The notes under the pieces are model-generated. The model was not told the DNA's origin and did not search any database. It worked only from the letters and a program-made list of their open reading frames with translations. From assembly GCA_017744915.1 (NCBI GenBank), contig JAGIAH010000009.1:186001-250000 (forward strand): a stretch of DNA of 64,000 bases, in the 5' to 3' direction. A program made the position numbers and the translations under genes. Positions 34,219 through 44,400 of this stretch are shown here, piece by piece. The stretch is from Agrobacterium tumefaciens (GTDB lineage Bacteria > Pseudomonadota > Alphaproteobacteria > Rhizobiales > Rhizobiaceae). Numbering within the stretch: the first letter of the stretch is position 1; every line of letters begins with the position of its first letter.

Positions 34219-35187
34219 TCAGAGTCCAAGCCCTTCGAAAAGCGCGGTCGAAAGATAACGTTCCGCGAAGGAAGGAATGATGACGACGATGTTCTTGCCG
34301 GCATTTTCCTCACGTGCGCCAACCTTGATGGCCGCAGCCAGTGCCGCACCCGAGGAAATGCCGACCGGCACGCCTTCGAGCCGCGCCGCCAGACGCGCGA
34401 TTTCGAAAGCTTCGTCATTGGTTACGGTGACGATTTCGTCATAGATGCCGGTGTCGAGGATCGCGGGTGCAAAACCGGCGCCGATGCCCTGAATCTTGTG
34501 CGGTCCGGGGTTCCCGCCGGAAAGAACCGGGCTGTCGGCCGGCTCGACCGCGACAACCTTCACCTCTGGCTTGCGGGATTTCAGAACCTGACCCGTGCCG
34601 GTGATCGTGCCGCCGGTGCCGATGCCGGAGACGAGAATGTCGACGGTACCCTCGGTATCGTTCCAGATTTCTTCCGCGGTCGTTCTGCGATGAATATCCG
34701 GGTTGGCGGGGTTTTCAAATTGCTGCGGAATGACGGCGTCAGGCAGGGTCTCGGCCAATTCCTGCGCCTTGGCGATCGCGCCCTTCATGCCCTTCGGACC
34801 TTCGGTCAACACCAGCTCGGCACCCAGCAGGGCCAGCATTTTCCGGCGTTCGACCGACATGGTTTCCGGCATGGTCAGGATCAGCTTGTACCCCTTGGCG
34901 GCGGCGGCGAAGGCGAGCGCGATGCCCGTATTGCCTGAGGTCGGCTCCACCAGCGTGGTCTTGCCGGGGGTGATCTTGCCCTGCGCCTCGAGCGCTTCGA
35001 TCATGGCAACACCGATGCGGTCCTTCACCGAAGCGATGGGGTTGAAGAATTCCAGCTTGGCGAGCAGGTTGGCCTTCACGCCCTTTTCTTTCGCCAGCTT
35101 GTCGAGCCGCACGATCGGCGTGTCGCCGATTGTTTCCGTGATCGAGGAATAGACGCGTCCGCGTCCGGGCTTTCTGGCTTCGGGCAT
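34219..35187 (-). CDS. cysK: Cysteine synthase A (O-acetylserine sulfhydrylase)
   Basis: PLP enzyme making L-cysteine from O-acetylserine and sulfide. In 322 residues, the PLP lysine is K55 in [11 protein letters not shown], the substrate loop is [10 protein letters not shown] (81-90) and the phosphate-binding loop is [12 protein letters not shown]. The C-terminal [18 protein letters not shown] is typical. ATG 35187 is chosen because AGGAGAG is upstream, avoiding the 17-residue extension to 35238. It appears monocistronic. No sulfur-specific regulatory site was identified; a perfect 10-bp palindrome CGAACGTTCG lies at 35256-35265, in the leader. Confidence 0.97.
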   Translation of the reverse strand: MPEARKPGRGRVYSSITETIGDTPIVRLDKLAKEKGVKANLLAKLEFFNPIASVKDRIGVAMIEALEAQGKITPGKTTLVEPTSGNTGIALAFAAAAKGYKLILTMPETMSVERRKMLALLGAELVLTEGPKGMKGAIAKAQELAETLPDAVIPQQFENPANPDIHRRTTAEEIWNDTEGTVDILVSGIGTGGTITGTGQVLKSRKPEVKVVAVEPADSPVLSGGNPGPHKIQGIGAGFAPAILDTGIYDEIVTVTNDEAFEIARLAARLEGVPVGISSGAALAAAIKVGAREENAGKNIVVIIPSFAERYLSTALFEGLGL

Positions 35188-35328
35188 GATGCTCTCCTGT
35201 ATGAAGACCGCAAGATTTGAGCGGCAGAATAGGAGCAATAGCCCTCTCAGGCTAGCGAACGTTCGTCCTAATATAGCGAAATGACAGGAATAATTTTACG
35301 GAAAGTGTGATCGGCGCACGAATTTATT

Positions 35329-35946
35329 TCAGGTGCTGCGGATCGCGATCATGGTCGCCGTTCCGGCAAGAATGCCGGCCGCCGTACGGTTGAGGATCGT
35401 CAGGGCGCTTGGCCGTTTCAGCAGGTTGCGTGCCTTGGCCGCAAGCAGGATGTAAGGCAGGAGAACGGCCATCAGCACAACGAAGGTCAGGGCAAGAAGT
35501 GTCGCATATTCCGATGGCCCGATCATGCGGATATCGATCAGCGTCGGCACCAGCGCCACATAAAACAGCATGGTTTTCGGGTTGCCGAGCGTGATCAGCA
35601 GGCCGGACAGGAACGACATGGACATGCTGGAGCTTTTTTTGGCCTTCAGATCCTGCGGCAACAGACCGGCGGTCCAGAGCTTCCAGGCGATATAGAGCAG
35701 ATAGGCTGCGCCCGCGAATTTCAGGATCATGAAAGCTTCCTGAAAGGTCTGCGCCACAAAGGCGAGCCCTAATATCACGCCGGTAAGATAGATCATGTCA
35801 CCCAGTATCAGCCCGAGACCCATGAAGAAGGTCTCGCGAAAGCCAGATCCCAGCGCCCGCGCCACGATCGCCGTCATGCCGGGGCCGGGAATGGCGGCAG
35901 CAATGAAGAGGGCGGTGGCATAGGCAAGAATGGTGGTCAGCGTCAT
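35329..35946 (-). CDS. LysE-family translocator
   Basis: A 205-residue inner-membrane exporter of the LysE/RhtB family. It has the characteristic start LFIAAAIPGPGMTAIVARALGSG with the conserved PGP, an FFMGLGLILGDMIYLTGVI helix and GLLITLGNPKTMLFYVALVP, the loop conserved in amino-acid exporters. Six hydrophobic spans are evident. Substrates of such proteins are amino acids or derivatives; here unknown. ATG 35946 is preferred on alignment with the family; its ribosome binding site (CGGAAAA) is weak. It is upstream of cysK on the same strand by 141 bases. Confidence 0.9.
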   Translation of the reverse strand: MTLTTILAYATALFIAAAIPGPGMTAIVARALGSGFRETFFMGLGLILGDMIYLTGVILGLAFVAQTFQEAFMILKFAGAAYLLYIAWKLWTAGLLPQDLKAKKSSSMSMSFLSGLLITLGNPKTMLFYVALVPTLIDIRMIGPSEYATLLALTFVVLMAVLLPYILLAAKARNLLKRPSALTILNRTAAGILAGTATMIAIRST

Positions 35947-36067
35947 GATCGTGTTTTCCGGAAAATCCGCCAAATCCATAGCGAAATTGCCGGGTAAAGA
36001 CAATCAGCCCGCGCGCCCCATCTTGAAGCGGAACAGGGCAGTGCCGCGTGGCGGGTAAGCGGTGTTG

Positions 36068-36538
36068 CTAAACGCCGGTGGAGCCGAAACCGCCGGCACC
36101 GCGCACCGTCTCGGATGTTTCCGTCACCTCGCTTACGGTCACCTGCGTCACCGGCGCGATCACCATCTGCGCGATGCGCATGCCGCGTTCGATCACGAAA
36201 TCATCCTGCCCCAGATTGGCGAGAATGACCTTCACCTCGCCGCGATAATCGCTGTCCACCGTGCCGGGGGAGTTGAGGCAGGTAATGCCGTTCTTGATGG
36301 CGAGGCCGGAGCGGGGGCGGATCTGCGCCTCATACCCTTGAGGAACCTCGAAGATGAAACCGGTCGGCACCAGCGCCCGTTCACCGGGTTTCAGGGTCAG
36401 CGGTTCACCTGCGGACACTGCCGCGCGCAGGTCCATGCCGGCGGCGCCGCCGGTTTCATAAGAGGGCAAATCGAGGCCTGCGCCATTGGCGAGGCGGACG
36501 AGGCGGAGAGGGGGGCGATTGTCGTTTTGAACGGTCAT
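36068..36538 (-). CDS. dut: dUTP diphosphatase
   Basis: Hydrolyses dUTP to dUMP and pyrophosphate, keeping uracil out of DNA and supplying dTMP synthesis. The 156-residue trimeric enzyme has all five motifs: AAGMDLRA (1), PRSGLA (2), [10 protein letters not shown] (3, with the catalytic Asp), RIAQMV (4) and [10 protein letters not shown] (5) at the flexible C-terminus. It is divergent from prfC, with 90 bases between start codons. No clear ribosome binding site precedes ATG 36538, so it may be translated poorly or start differently. Confidence 0.98.
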   Translation of the reverse strand: MTVQNDNRPPLRLVRLANGAGLDLPSYETGGAAGMDLRAAVSAGEPLTLKPGERALVPTGFIFEVPQGYEAQIRPRSGLAIKNGITCLNSPGTVDSDYRGEVKVILANLGQDDFVIERGMRIAQMVIAPVTQVTVSEVTETSETVRGAGGFGSTGV

Positions 36539-36628
36539 GGGGCATTAGTTTGCCGAGATCGCGGCAAGGTCAATTGCAAATGCGGGCCTGAAACGCTAGA
36601 TAGCCCGCAATTCCACAGGATTTGTCAG

Positions 36629-38212
36629 ATGGCCGAAACACTTGCCGAGGCGGTCTCCCGCCGCCGCACCTTTGCTATTATCGCGCACCCGGACGCGGGT
36701 AAGACCACGCTTACCGAAAAGCTGCTGCTGTTCGGCGGAGCGATCCAGCTTGCCGGTGAGGTGAAGGCGAAGAAGGACCGTATCCAGACCCGTTCGGACT
36801 GGATGAAGATCGAGCGTGAGCGCGGTATTTCGGTCGTCACTTCGGTCATGACCTTCGAATATAACGACCGGGTCTTTAACATTCTCGATACGCCCGGCCA
36901 CGAAGACTTCGCCGATGATACCTACCGCACGCTGACGGCGGTGGATGCGGCGATCATGGTCATCGACGCCGCCAAGGGTATCGAGCCGCGCACGCTGAAG
37001 CTCTTCGAAGTCTGCCGCATGCGTGATATCCCGATCATCACCTTCATCAACAAGATGGACCGCGAAAGCCGCGACCCCTTCGAGATTCTGGATGAGGTCG
37101 AGGAGAAGCTCGCGCTCGACACCGCGCCCATCACCTGGCCGGTCGGTCGCGCTAAAACCTTCTGTGGCGCCTATAATCTTGCCGACAATACGTTCCGAGG
37201 CGTCGATACGCAGGTGGAGGCCATGGCCGTCAACGGTCCGCAGGCGGTTGCCGATCGTCTGCCGGAAAATGAACGCCAGCTTTTTGTCGAAGAAACGGAG
37301 CTTGCGCTGGAAGCCTGCCGTCCCTTTGACCGCCAGGCTTTTCTTGAAGGCCATATGACGCCGGTGTTCTTCGGTTCGGCGCTGCGCAATTTCGGTGTGC
37401 GTGACCTCATCAATGCGCTTGGCGATTTTGCTCCGCCGCCGCGCGATCAGGTGGCGGATACCCGCACCGTACATGCGGCTGAAGAGAAAATGACGGCCTT
37501 CGTCTTCAAGATTCAGGCCAATATGGACCCGAACCATCGTGACCGCATCGCTTTCGCCCGCATCTGCTCCGGCAAGCTGGAGCGCGGCATGAAGGCGCGG
37601 CTTGCTCGCACCGGCAAGCAGATGGGCCTCACTGCGCCGCAGTTCTTCTTCGCCTCGCAGCGCCAGCTGGCCGATACTGCCTTTGCGGGTGACGTGGTAG
37701 GCATCCCGAACCATGGCACGCTGCGCATCGGTGATACGCTGACCGAGGGCGAAAACCTCGTCTTCCAGGGCGTTCCGAACTTCTCGCCGGAAATCCTGCG
37801 CCGCGTGCGTCTGGAAGATGCCATGAAGGCGAAGAAGCTGAAGGAAGCCCTGCAGCAGATGGCGGAAGAAGGCGTCGTGCAGCTTTTCTCGCCGGAAGAC
37901 GGTTCGCCGGCCATTGTCGGTGTCGTCGGCGCGCTGCAGCTCGATGTGTTGAAGGAACGTCTGATGGGCGAATATGGCCTGCCGGTCTCCTTCGAAATGT
38001 CGCGCTTTTCGGTCTGCCGCTGGATTTCTTCCGATCAGCCGGCGGAAATGGACAAGTTCCTCAACGTCAAGCGTGGCGATATTGCCCGCGATCTCGATGG
38101 CGATCCGGTGTTTCTGGCGCAGGATGCCTTCTCGCTGCGTTACGAATCCGAGCGTTTTCCGGCGATCAAGATGGTCGCGATCAAGGAATATCACGTCGCC
38201 AAGGCGGCGTGA
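36629..38212 (+). CDS. prfC: Peptide chain release factor 3
   Basis: Translational GTPase that recycles release factors RF1 and RF2 from the ribosome. The 527 residues (E. coli 529) contain G1 AHPDAGKTTL (about 20-29), G2 and RERGISVVTSVM, G3 DTPGHEDF, G4 NKMDR and later domain II-III. ATG 36629 has AGGA eight bases upstream and matches homologues. A much longer frame in this register (from 36062) overlaps the divergent dut gene and is rejected. Monocistronic. Confidence 0.97.
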   Translation: MAETLAEAVSRRRTFAIIAHPDAGKTTLTEKLLLFGGAIQLAGEVKAKKDRIQTRSDWMKIERERGISVVTSVMTFEYNDRVFNILDTPGHEDFADDTYRTLTAVDAAIMVIDAAKGIEPRTLKLFEVCRMRDIPIITFINKMDRESRDPFEILDEVEEKLALDTAPITWPVGRAKTFCGAYNLADNTFRGVDTQVEAMAVNGPQAVADRLPENERQLFVEETELALEACRPFDRQAFLEGHMTPVFFGSALRNFGVRDLINALGDFAPPPRDQVADTRTVHAAEEKMTAFVFKIQANMDPNHRDRIAFARICSGKLERGMKARLARTGKQMGLTAPQFFFASQRQLADTAFAGDVVGIPNHGTLRIGDTLTEGENLVFQGVPNFSPEILRRVRLEDAMKAKKLKEALQQMAEEGVVQLFSPEDGSPAIVGVVGALQLDVLKERLMGEYGLPVSFEMSRFSVCRWISSDQPAEMDKFLNVKRGDIARDLDGDPVFLAQDAFSLRYESERFPAIKMVAIKEYHVAKAA

Positions 38213-38281
38213 TATCAGCCGGATTGCACTTTGAATGCCAAGGGCTTAGTTTCCCCAGAAACGGGAAACTGGTCCGGCATC

Positions 38282-39487
38282 ATGGCGCTTTCAGGCAAAC
38301 ATATTCTCCTCATCATTTCCGGCGGCATCGCGGCCTATAAGAGCCTCGATCTTATCCGCCGCCTGAAAGAGCGCGGCGCGAAGGTGACGCCGGTCATGAC
38401 CAAGGGCGCGCAGGAATTCGTCACGCCGCTTGCGGTCGGTGCGCTTTCCGCCACCCATGTCTTTACCGAGCTTTTTTCCAGGCAGGATGAGCAGGATGTC
38501 GGCCATATCCGGCTGGCGCGTGATTGTGACCTTGTGCTGGTGGCACCCGCCACCGCCGATCTGATGGCGAAGATGGCGCATGGCCTGGCCGACGATCTCG
38601 CTTCCACGGTGCTTCTGGCGACCGACCGCAAGGTGCTGGTCGCACCCGCCATGAACCCGAAAATGTGGACGGCAAAGCCGACGGCGCGCAATGTCGAAAC
38701 CCTGAAGAAGGATGGCGTGTTTTTCATCGGGCCCATGGCCGGCGAGATGGCGGAGAAGGGCGAGGCGGGCCTTGGCCGCATGGCGGAGCCTTTGCAGATC
38801 GTCGAAGCCGTTGAGTCATTGCTGGATGGTGGTCCGAAGCCGCTCGAAGGCAAAACGGCGATCGTCACCTCCGGCCCGACGCATGAGCCGATCGATCCGG
38901 TGCGCTATATCGCCAACCGCTCTTCCGGCAAGCAGGGCCATGCCATTGCGGCGGCTCTGGCGGAACTGGGCGCAAAGGTCACGCTGGTTTCCGGCCCCGT
39001 CACCATCGCCGATCCGGCCGGGGTCACGACGATCCATGTCGAGCGCGCCGAGGAGATGCGCGATGCGGTGATTTCGCGGCTCCCGGTAGATATCGCCGTC
39101 ATGGTCGCTGCAGTCGCCGACTGGCGGGTGGCAGGTTCCTCGGAACAAAAGATCAAGAAGCAGCCGGGCGATGCGCCGCCGGCGCTGCTGCTGACGGAGA
39201 ATCCGGATATTCTCAAGACCGTCGGCCATCATGAAAAGCGTCCAAGGCTTGTGGTGGGTTTCGCCGCCGAAACGCAGGATGTCGAGAAAAACGGCCGCGC
39301 CAAGCTGGAGCGCAAGGGTGCGGATTATATTGTCGCGAACGATGTCTCGGCCGAGACCGGCATCATGGGCGGAGACCGCAACAGCGTGAAGATCATTTCG
39401 GCTGATGGTGTCGAGGCCTGGCCGGATCTCGACAAGGCGGACGTCGCAAGACGTCTGGCCAGCCTTATCGCGGAGAAACTCGCATGA
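38282..39487 (+). CDS. coaBC: Bifunctional phosphopantothenoylcysteine decarboxylase/synthetase
   Basis: Two steps of coenzyme A synthesis: ligation of cysteine to phosphopantothenate (CoaB) and decarboxylation to phosphopantetheine (CoaC). In 401 residues the N-terminal flavin-dependent CoaC half shows ISGGIAAYKSLDLIRRL, a conserved APAMNPKMW segment and the active Cys/His region. The C-terminal CoaB half starts near residue 190 with KTAIVTSGPTHEPIDPVRYIANRSSGKQG. Start 38282 follows the homologues; the frame opens earlier (38231). It overlaps the next gene by four bases (ATGA). Confidence 0.96.
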   Translation: MALSGKHILLIISGGIAAYKSLDLIRRLKERGAKVTPVMTKGAQEFVTPLAVGALSATHVFTELFSRQDEQDVGHIRLARDCDLVLVAPATADLMAKMAHGLADDLASTVLLATDRKVLVAPAMNPKMWTAKPTARNVETLKKDGVFFIGPMAGEMAEKGEAGLGRMAEPLQIVEAVESLLDGGPKPLEGKTAIVTSGPTHEPIDPVRYIANRSSGKQGHAIAAALAELGAKVTLVSGPVTIADPAGVTTIHVERAEEMRDAVISRLPVDIAVMVAAVADWRVAGSSEQKIKKQPGDAPPALLLTENPDILKTVGHHEKRPRLVVGFAAETQDVEKNGRAKLERKGADYIVANDVSAETGIMGGDRNSVKIISADGVEAWPDLDKADVARRLASLIAEKLA

Positions 39488-39858
39488 CCTTTTTCGATCG
39501 CAAGACATTCGACAGGGTGCTTGGCGAATGGCCGGGGGTGAGGTTCGTCGATCAATGGGATTCGCATGTCGCCAAGGTGGGCGACAAGGTCTTTGCAGTG
39601 CTGGGCGAGCGGGAGGACTGGCGGCTGGTGGTGAAATGCTCGGAAGAGAGTTTTGAAATCCTCACCTCGCTTGAAGGCATCGCTCAGGCGCCTTATTTCG
39701 CCAAACGCAAATGGGTGTCGATTGGTGATCATTCGCCGCTCGAGCAGGAGGAACTGGAACACTATGTGCGCCGTTCCTATGAGCTTGTCGCAGCCGGCCT
39801 GACAAAAAAGCTGCGGGGCGAGCTCGGCATCGTGATCGACACCGCGCTCAGCCGGTAA
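39484..39858 (+). CDS. MmcQ/YjbR-family protein
   Basis: A 124-residue protein of the MmcQ/YjbR (DUF419) family, with a CyaY-like double-wing fold. It shows MTFFDRKTFDRVLGEWPGV and EREDWRLVVKCSEESFEILTS, then PYFAKRKWVSIGDHSPLEQEELEHYVRRSYELVAAGLTKK, the conserved C-terminal half with HxSPLxQ. DNA binding is inferred from the family. It starts within the coaBC stop (ATGA), so it is translationally coupled to CoA synthesis, although no functional link is known. It ends six bases before the OlsE-like gene, which is on the other strand. Confidence 0.9.
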   Translation: MTFFDRKTFDRVLGEWPGVRFVDQWDSHVAKVGDKVFAVLGEREDWRLVVKCSEESFEILTSLEGIAQAPYFAKRKWVSIGDHSPLEQEELEHYVRRSYELVAAGLTKKLRGELGIVIDTALSR

Positions 39859-39864
39859 CTTGCG

Positions 39865-40779
39865 TCAATTGACGTTCTTGTCCTTGCCGATGATCTGGCG
39901 GACGCCTTCCTTGGTGAAGGGTTGGAGGAGCTGCGGCACAAACCCTTTTGCGATCTGACCCTTGATGCCGATATCGGTGGAAGAGGGCCGGTCGGGGTTA
40001 TGGTAGGATCCGAAGATGATATCGAAGATGACGAGGTTCTCGCCGTAATTGGTATTGCCTTCCGGAAGCTGTTTCGAATGGTGCCAGCGATGCAGGCGCG
40101 GGGTGCTAAAGACATAATCGAGCAGCCCCGTTTTCATATCGACATTGCAATGGGTCAAGATACCGATGAATGCGGTCACGGCACCCAGCCACCAGAAGAC
40201 CTGAAGCGGCGCACCCATGAAATAGAGCGGAATCTGGCTGAGCGCGATCTTGAACAGGGAATCGGCCACATGGAACCGGCCGGTATTGACGACCCAGAGC
40301 CGCACGACACTGTGGTGCAGGGCGTGGAAGCGCCAGAAGAACACGGTTTCATGCGCGATGCGGTGGGCCCAGTAGAGACCGAACTCGGCAATCGTCACCG
40401 CCAGCGCCACCTGAACGATCATCGGCAGATGAGACGGCCACATGTCGAAGCGCATCGCCGCCAGCGGCTGCAGCACATTGGCGGCCAGCATCGGGAAGAT
40501 TGCCGCTGCTGCGGCGGCAAGTTGCACGAGCCCCTTGGTCAAAAGCGTGTGGCCGATGCTGGTCATGGTCTCGCCGTCGCCCTCAAGCCATTCGACTTCA
40601 TAGGGAATGTAGCGCTCGAGAAGAAACAGGCTCAGAACCGCGCCCGCATAAACGGCCAGAAAGGCCGCGATGGGATGGCTGCCCGTGAAAGCGAAATAGG
40701 ACCCCACGAGGCCGCCGACGAAGACGAGCGGCCACGAAGAATAGGAAAGGGCCTGTTTTATTACCTGCGTTTTTGCCAT
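39865..40779 (-). CDS. olsE: Sterol desaturase-family di-iron hydroxylase, probable OlsE
   Basis: Membrane di-iron hydroxylase. The eight-histidine pattern is clear: HRIAH at 139-143, HALHH around 152-156, and HRWHH at 230-234. These flank hydrophobic helices. In A. tumefaciens the homologue OlsE (Atu0318, from memory) hydroxylates the ornithine moiety of ornithine lipids, membrane lipids that appear under phosphate limitation. Position between coaBC and ubiB matches that locus. The 304-residue start at ATG 40779 has a weak ribosome binding site. Other sterol desaturase-like substrates cannot be excluded from sequence alone. Confidence 0.82.
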   Translation of the reverse strand: MAKTQVIKQALSYSSWPLVFVGGLVGSYFAFTGSHPIAAFLAVYAGAVLSLFLLERYIPYEVEWLEGDGETMTSIGHTLLTKGLVQLAAAAAAIFPMLAANVLQPLAAMRFDMWPSHLPMIVQVALAVTIAEFGLYWAHRIAHETVFFWRFHALHHSVVRLWVVNTGRFHVADSLFKIALSQIPLYFMGAPLQVFWWLGAVTAFIGILTHCNVDMKTGLLDYVFSTPRLHRWHHSKQLPEGNTNYGENLVIFDIIFGSYHNPDRPSSTDIGIKGQIAKGFVPQLLQPFTKEGVRQIIGKDKNVN

Positions 40780-40937
40780 GAAACTCAAATCCCGTCCGGC
40801 ATCATTCGGCTCTCAACGACCCGCGCAATTCCGCGCAGGCATCAAAGCAGCCCTTACCCGCATCGATTACCTGTCTCGCTTGAAGATCAGGCTCTTATCG
40901 CTCCAATACGTTACACAAACATGGCACTAGCCGCCCG

Positions 40938-42512
40938 TCAGCTCACCCTGATCGCAATGTAGACAAGCGTCAGTGCTATCACCCAGAGCGCGATGCGCCC
41001 CCATTTAGTGTGGCGCGCTTCCGCCTTGCCGATGGCTTCCGCTGTCTGCGCGTCGAAACGCAGGCCGTTCTCGCTCATATACATCAGTTCGGAATGCAGT
41101 TTTTCCGTCTTGGCGGCGATCTCGGGTGCCGCTTCGGCGAGCTTGAGAGCGGCCTTTACGCCGTCCTTCAGATCGGTGACGATGCGCTTCGGCCCGAGAT
41201 TGTCCCTGATCCAGCCGCCGACGACCGGATCGGCCGCCTTCCACATGTTGAAGCGGGGGTTGAGCATGCGCGACACGCCTTCCACCACCACCATGGTCTT
41301 TTGCAGCATGACGAGTTCCGGCCGCGTTTCCATGTCGAAAAGCTCGGTCACTTCGAAGAGCAGCGTCAGAAGCTTGCCCATGGAGATCGTCTCGGCCGGT
41401 TGGCCGTGGATCGGCTCGCCAATGGCGCGGATCGCCTGGGCGAAGCTGGCTTTATCGTGATGGCCCGGCACATAACCGGCCTCGAAATGCACTTCCGCCA
41501 CCCGCATGTAGTCACGCGTAATGAAGCCATAGAGGATTTCGGCAAGGAAGCGGCGTTCCTTTTTGCCGAGGCGTCCGGCAATGCCCATATCCACGGCGAC
41601 GATCTCGCCCTCGGCATCAACGAAGAGATTGCCGGGATGCATGTCGGCATGGAAAAAACCGTCGCGCAGCGTGTGCCGCAGGAAGGACTGGATCAGCGTA
41701 TCGGCCAGCTTGTTCAGGTCGTGGCCGGCCGCCTTCAGCCCCTCTATATCCGACATTTTGACGCCGTCGATCCATTCCATGGTGACGACATCGCGGCCGG
41801 TGCGTTCCCAATCCACTTCCGGAACACGGAATCCGGGATCATCCTTGGTATTTTCCGCAAGTTCGGAAAGTGCGGCGGCCTCGAGCCGCAGATCCATCTC
41901 AATCTTGGTCGTCTGCTCCAGCGTGCGGGTCACCTCGACCGGGCGCAGGCGGCGGGCGGAGCGGACGAAACGCTGCTGCAGATCGGCGATCAGATACATC
42001 GCCTCGAGATCGTTCTGGAAACGCTGGCGCACACCGGGGCGGATGACCTTGACCGCCACCTTGCGCGGCCCCTTCGGCGTATCCACCATTGCCGGATGCA
42101 CCTGGGCGATGGAGGCGGCGGCAATCGGATCGCCGAATTCCCTGTAGAGATCGGACACCGAGCGTCCGAGCGAGCCTTCGATATTGGCCTTCGCCGCGGC
42201 GGCCGGGAAGAAGGCCATGCGGTCCTGAAGGCTTGCGAGATCATCGGCGAAATCGGCGCCCACCACATCCGGCCGGGTGGCGAGGAACTGGCCCATTTTC
42301 ACATAGGACGGGCCAAGCCGCTCGACGGCCACTGCCAGCCGGTCGCTGCGCTGCGCCCGTTTCGCCTTGCTGCGGGCGAAGGGCTTCAGCAGGGCCTTCA
42401 ACAATTGCGCCGGGGCAGGCAGGTCATCGGACGGCAGGGCCAGCACGACGCCTTCGCGCACGAGAACCCAGCCAACCCTTGCGAGGCGGAAATATGCGCC
42501 CAAAGTGCTCAT
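40938..42512 (-). CDS. ubiB: UbiB-type kinase-like protein for ubiquinone synthesis
   Basis: A 524-residue ADCK/UbiB protein, an atypical kinase-like ATPase needed for ubiquinone synthesis. It contains the KxGQ motif VKMGQFLATRPD (about residues 70-81), AAASIAQVHPA (the A-rich loop replacing the P-loop), VAVKVIRPGV with the Lys, HADMHPGNLFV (HRD-like) and AVDMGIAGRLG (DFG-like), and two C-terminal hydrophobic segments. UbiB helps mobilise or modify lipophilic intermediates at the membrane. It lies downstream of ubiE on the same strand, separated by 37 bases, so ubiE-ubiB form an operon. Confidence 0.96.
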   Translation of the reverse strand: MSTLGAYFRLARVGWVLVREGVVLALPSDDLPAPAQLLKALLKPFARSKAKRAQRSDRLAVAVERLGPSYVKMGQFLATRPDVVGADFADDLASLQDRMAFFPAAAAKANIEGSLGRSVSDLYREFGDPIAAASIAQVHPAMVDTPKGPRKVAVKVIRPGVRQRFQNDLEAMYLIADLQQRFVRSARRLRPVEVTRTLEQTTKIEMDLRLEAAALSELAENTKDDPGFRVPEVDWERTGRDVVTMEWIDGVKMSDIEGLKAAGHDLNKLADTLIQSFLRHTLRDGFFHADMHPGNLFVDAEGEIVAVDMGIAGRLGKKERRFLAEILYGFITRDYMRVAEVHFEAGYVPGHHDKASFAQAIRAIGEPIHGQPAETISMGKLLTLLFEVTELFDMETRPELVMLQKTMVVVEGVSRMLNPRFNMWKAADPVVGGWIRDNLGPKRIVTDLKDGVKAALKLAEAAPEIAAKTEKLHSELMYMSENGLRFDAQTAEAIGKAEARHTKWGRIALWVIALTLVYIAIRVS

Positions 42513-42549
42513 GCTTATGCTTGTCTCCTGCGTCTGCCGGTCATGGGTC

Positions 42550-43326
42550 TCAAAGTTTCCAGCCGGAATGCAGGGCGGCGATGCCGCCGGTGTAATTGGT
42601 ATAGGTGACGCGGGAGAAGCCGGCGGTGCGGATCATCGACGCAAAATCCTCCTGATTGGGGAATTTGCGGATCGATTCGACCAGATATTGATAGGGCTCG
42701 GCATCACCGGTGATCATCTTGCCGAATTGCGGAATGGCGTTGAACGACCAGGCGTCATAAACGCGGTCGAGCAGCGGCATTTCGACTTCGGAAAACTCCA
42801 GCACCAGGAGCCGTCCACCGCGTTTCAGCACACGATGGGCCTCCTTCAGCGCGACATCGATGCGCGGCACGTTGCGGATGCCAAACGCGATCGTATAGGC
42901 GTCGAAGCTGTTTGCCTTGAAGGGCAGCTCCTCGGCATTGGCCTCGACGAAGGTCAGATTGTCGGAAAGCTTCTTTTTCGCCGCTCGCTCCTCGCCGACG
43001 GCCAGCATCGAGCCGTTGATATCGAGAACCGTGGCATGGGCCAGACGGTTGGAGGCTTCGATGATGCGGAAGGCAATATCGCCGGTGCCGCCTGCCACGT
43101 CCAGAATCCTGTAGGAAGGATCCTTGCGCGGCGAAAGCGAGGAGACCATGGCGTCCTTCCACAGCCGGTGCAGGCCGGCCGACATCACGTCATTCATGAT
43201 GTCGTAGCGCTTGGCCACCTTGTGGAAGACTTCGTTGACCAGCCCCTGCTTCTTGCCTTCATCGACCTTGTGAAAGCCATAGGACGTTTCCATGCCGCCT
43301 TCTGCGGTCGTACGGGCGTCGGTCAT
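42550..43326 (-). CDS. ubiE: Ubiquinone/menaquinone methyltransferase
   Basis: C-methylates the quinone ring during ubiquinone synthesis, using SAM. The 258 residues have the UbiE pattern [37 protein letters not shown] (motif I), [34 protein letters not shown] and the C-terminal [16 protein letters not shown]-like end. The start at 43326 has GGAGAC before it. It is divergent from mutM and precedes ubiB. Agrobacterium is an aerobe with ubiquinone only, so the demethylmenaquinone activity is unlikely to matter. Confidence 0.97.
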   Translation of the reverse strand: MTDARTTAEGGMETSYGFHKVDEGKKQGLVNEVFHKVAKRYDIMNDVMSAGLHRLWKDAMVSSLSPRKDPSYRILDVAGGTGDIAFRIIEASNRLAHATVLDINGSMLAVGEERAAKKKLSDNLTFVEANAEELPFKANSFDAYTIAFGIRNVPRIDVALKEAHRVLKRGGRLLVLEFSEVEMPLLDRVYDAWSFNAIPQFGKMITGDAEPYQYLVESIRKFPNQEDFASMIRTAGFSRVTYTNYTGGIAALHSGWKL

Positions 43327-43469
43327 CGTCTGTCTCCATATTTATTGCGTGGCGGACCATAGCGGAAACGCCATGGCAACGCTATCTGTTGCCGCATCGC
43401 CTTGGCGCGACATTTCGCGTGCCCTGTATAGACCACATGGTCCTAACGATAAACTGCCGGATAAGCCAG

Positions 43470-44366
43470 ATGCCAGAATTGCCAGAAGTCGAAACCGTCA
43501 GACGCGGCCTCGCACCCGCCATGGAAGGTGCAAGGGTCCGCAAGCTCCATCTCGGCCGCCCCGATCTGCGTTTTCCGTTTCCAGCGGATTTCGCGGGGCT
43601 CATTGAGGGCAAGACGATCATCTCGCTCGGACGCAGGGCGAAATATCTTCTCATCGAGCTGGAGGACGGGCTGACGATCGTGTCGCATCTTGGCATGTCC
43701 GGCTCGTTCCGCATCGAGGCGGAAAAGGGTGAGGGTGGTGATGCGCCCGGCGCGTTTCATCATGCCCGCTCGAAAGACGGCAAGCATGACCATGTCGTCT
43801 TTCATCTGGATAAAGGAGAGGAGCGTGTCTGCGTCATCTATAATGATCCGCGCCGCTTCGGCTTCATGCATCTGGTGGAGCGCAACAAGCTTGACCTCTA
43901 TCCCGCCTTCGCCGAGCTTGGCCCCGAGCCGACGGGCAATGCGCTGAGCGCCGATTATCTGGCGAGCCGGTTTGAGGGCAAAAGCCAGCCGCTCAAAAGT
44001 ACGCTGCTGGATCAGAAGGTCATTGCCGGGTTGGGCAATATCTATGTCTGCGAGGCGCTGTGGCGTGCCCATCTTTCTCCCTTGCGGGCGGCGGGAACGC
44101 TGGTGACGAAGGGTGGCAAGCCGAAAGCGCAGCTCACCGATCTGACGGACAAAATCCGCGACGTGATTGCCGATGCCATTGCTGCCGGTGGTTCCTCGCT
44201 GCGTGACCATATACAGACGGATGGGACGCTTGGTTATTTCCAGCATTCCTTTTCGGTCTACGATCAGGAAGGCCAGCCTTGCCGGACACCCGGCTGCGGG
44301 GGTACGGTTGAAAGGGTGGTGCAGGCCGGTCGTTCGACATTCTATTGTGCCGCCTGCCAGAAGTGA
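43470..44366 (+). CDS. mutM: Formamidopyrimidine-DNA glycosylase
   Basis: Base-excision repair enzyme that removes 8-oxoguanine and formamidopyrimidines and cleaves abasic sites. Mature residue Pro1 is from [14 protein letters not shown]; Glu2 is the catalytic acid. [12 protein letters not shown] supplies the Lys/His lesion pocket. The C-terminal zinc finger is [28 protein letters not shown] (four cysteines). At 298 residues it is normal. ATG 43470 is fixed by the PE-LPE start, and the frame further upstream is ignored. It is divergent from ubiE and 34 bases before the enoyl-CoA hydratase gene, so possibly co-transcribed. Confidence 0.97.
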   Translation: MPELPEVETVRRGLAPAMEGARVRKLHLGRPDLRFPFPADFAGLIEGKTIISLGRRAKYLLIELEDGLTIVSHLGMSGSFRIEAEKGEGGDAPGAFHHARSKDGKHDHVVFHLDKGEERVCVIYNDPRRFGFMHLVERNKLDLYPAFAELGPEPTGNALSADYLASRFEGKSQPLKSTLLDQKVIAGLGNIYVCEALWRAHLSPLRAAGTLVTKGGKPKAQLTDLTDKIRDVIADAIAAGGSSLRDHIQTDGTLGYFQHSFSVYDQEGQPCRTPGCGGTVERVVQAGRSTFYCAACQK

Positions 44367-44400
44367 CAGTGCTGCAAGTTACGGAGAAGGGGAGATTGCC

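Noticed and set aside
36062-38212. 716-residue prfC with a long N-terminal extension
   Set aside because: The extension is antisense to dut. ATG 36629 with AGGA gives the standard 527-residue protein.
40780-40937. Pho box upstream of the OlsE-like gene
   Set aside because: CTGTCTCGC-type sequence is present but the second repeat and spacing do not fit.
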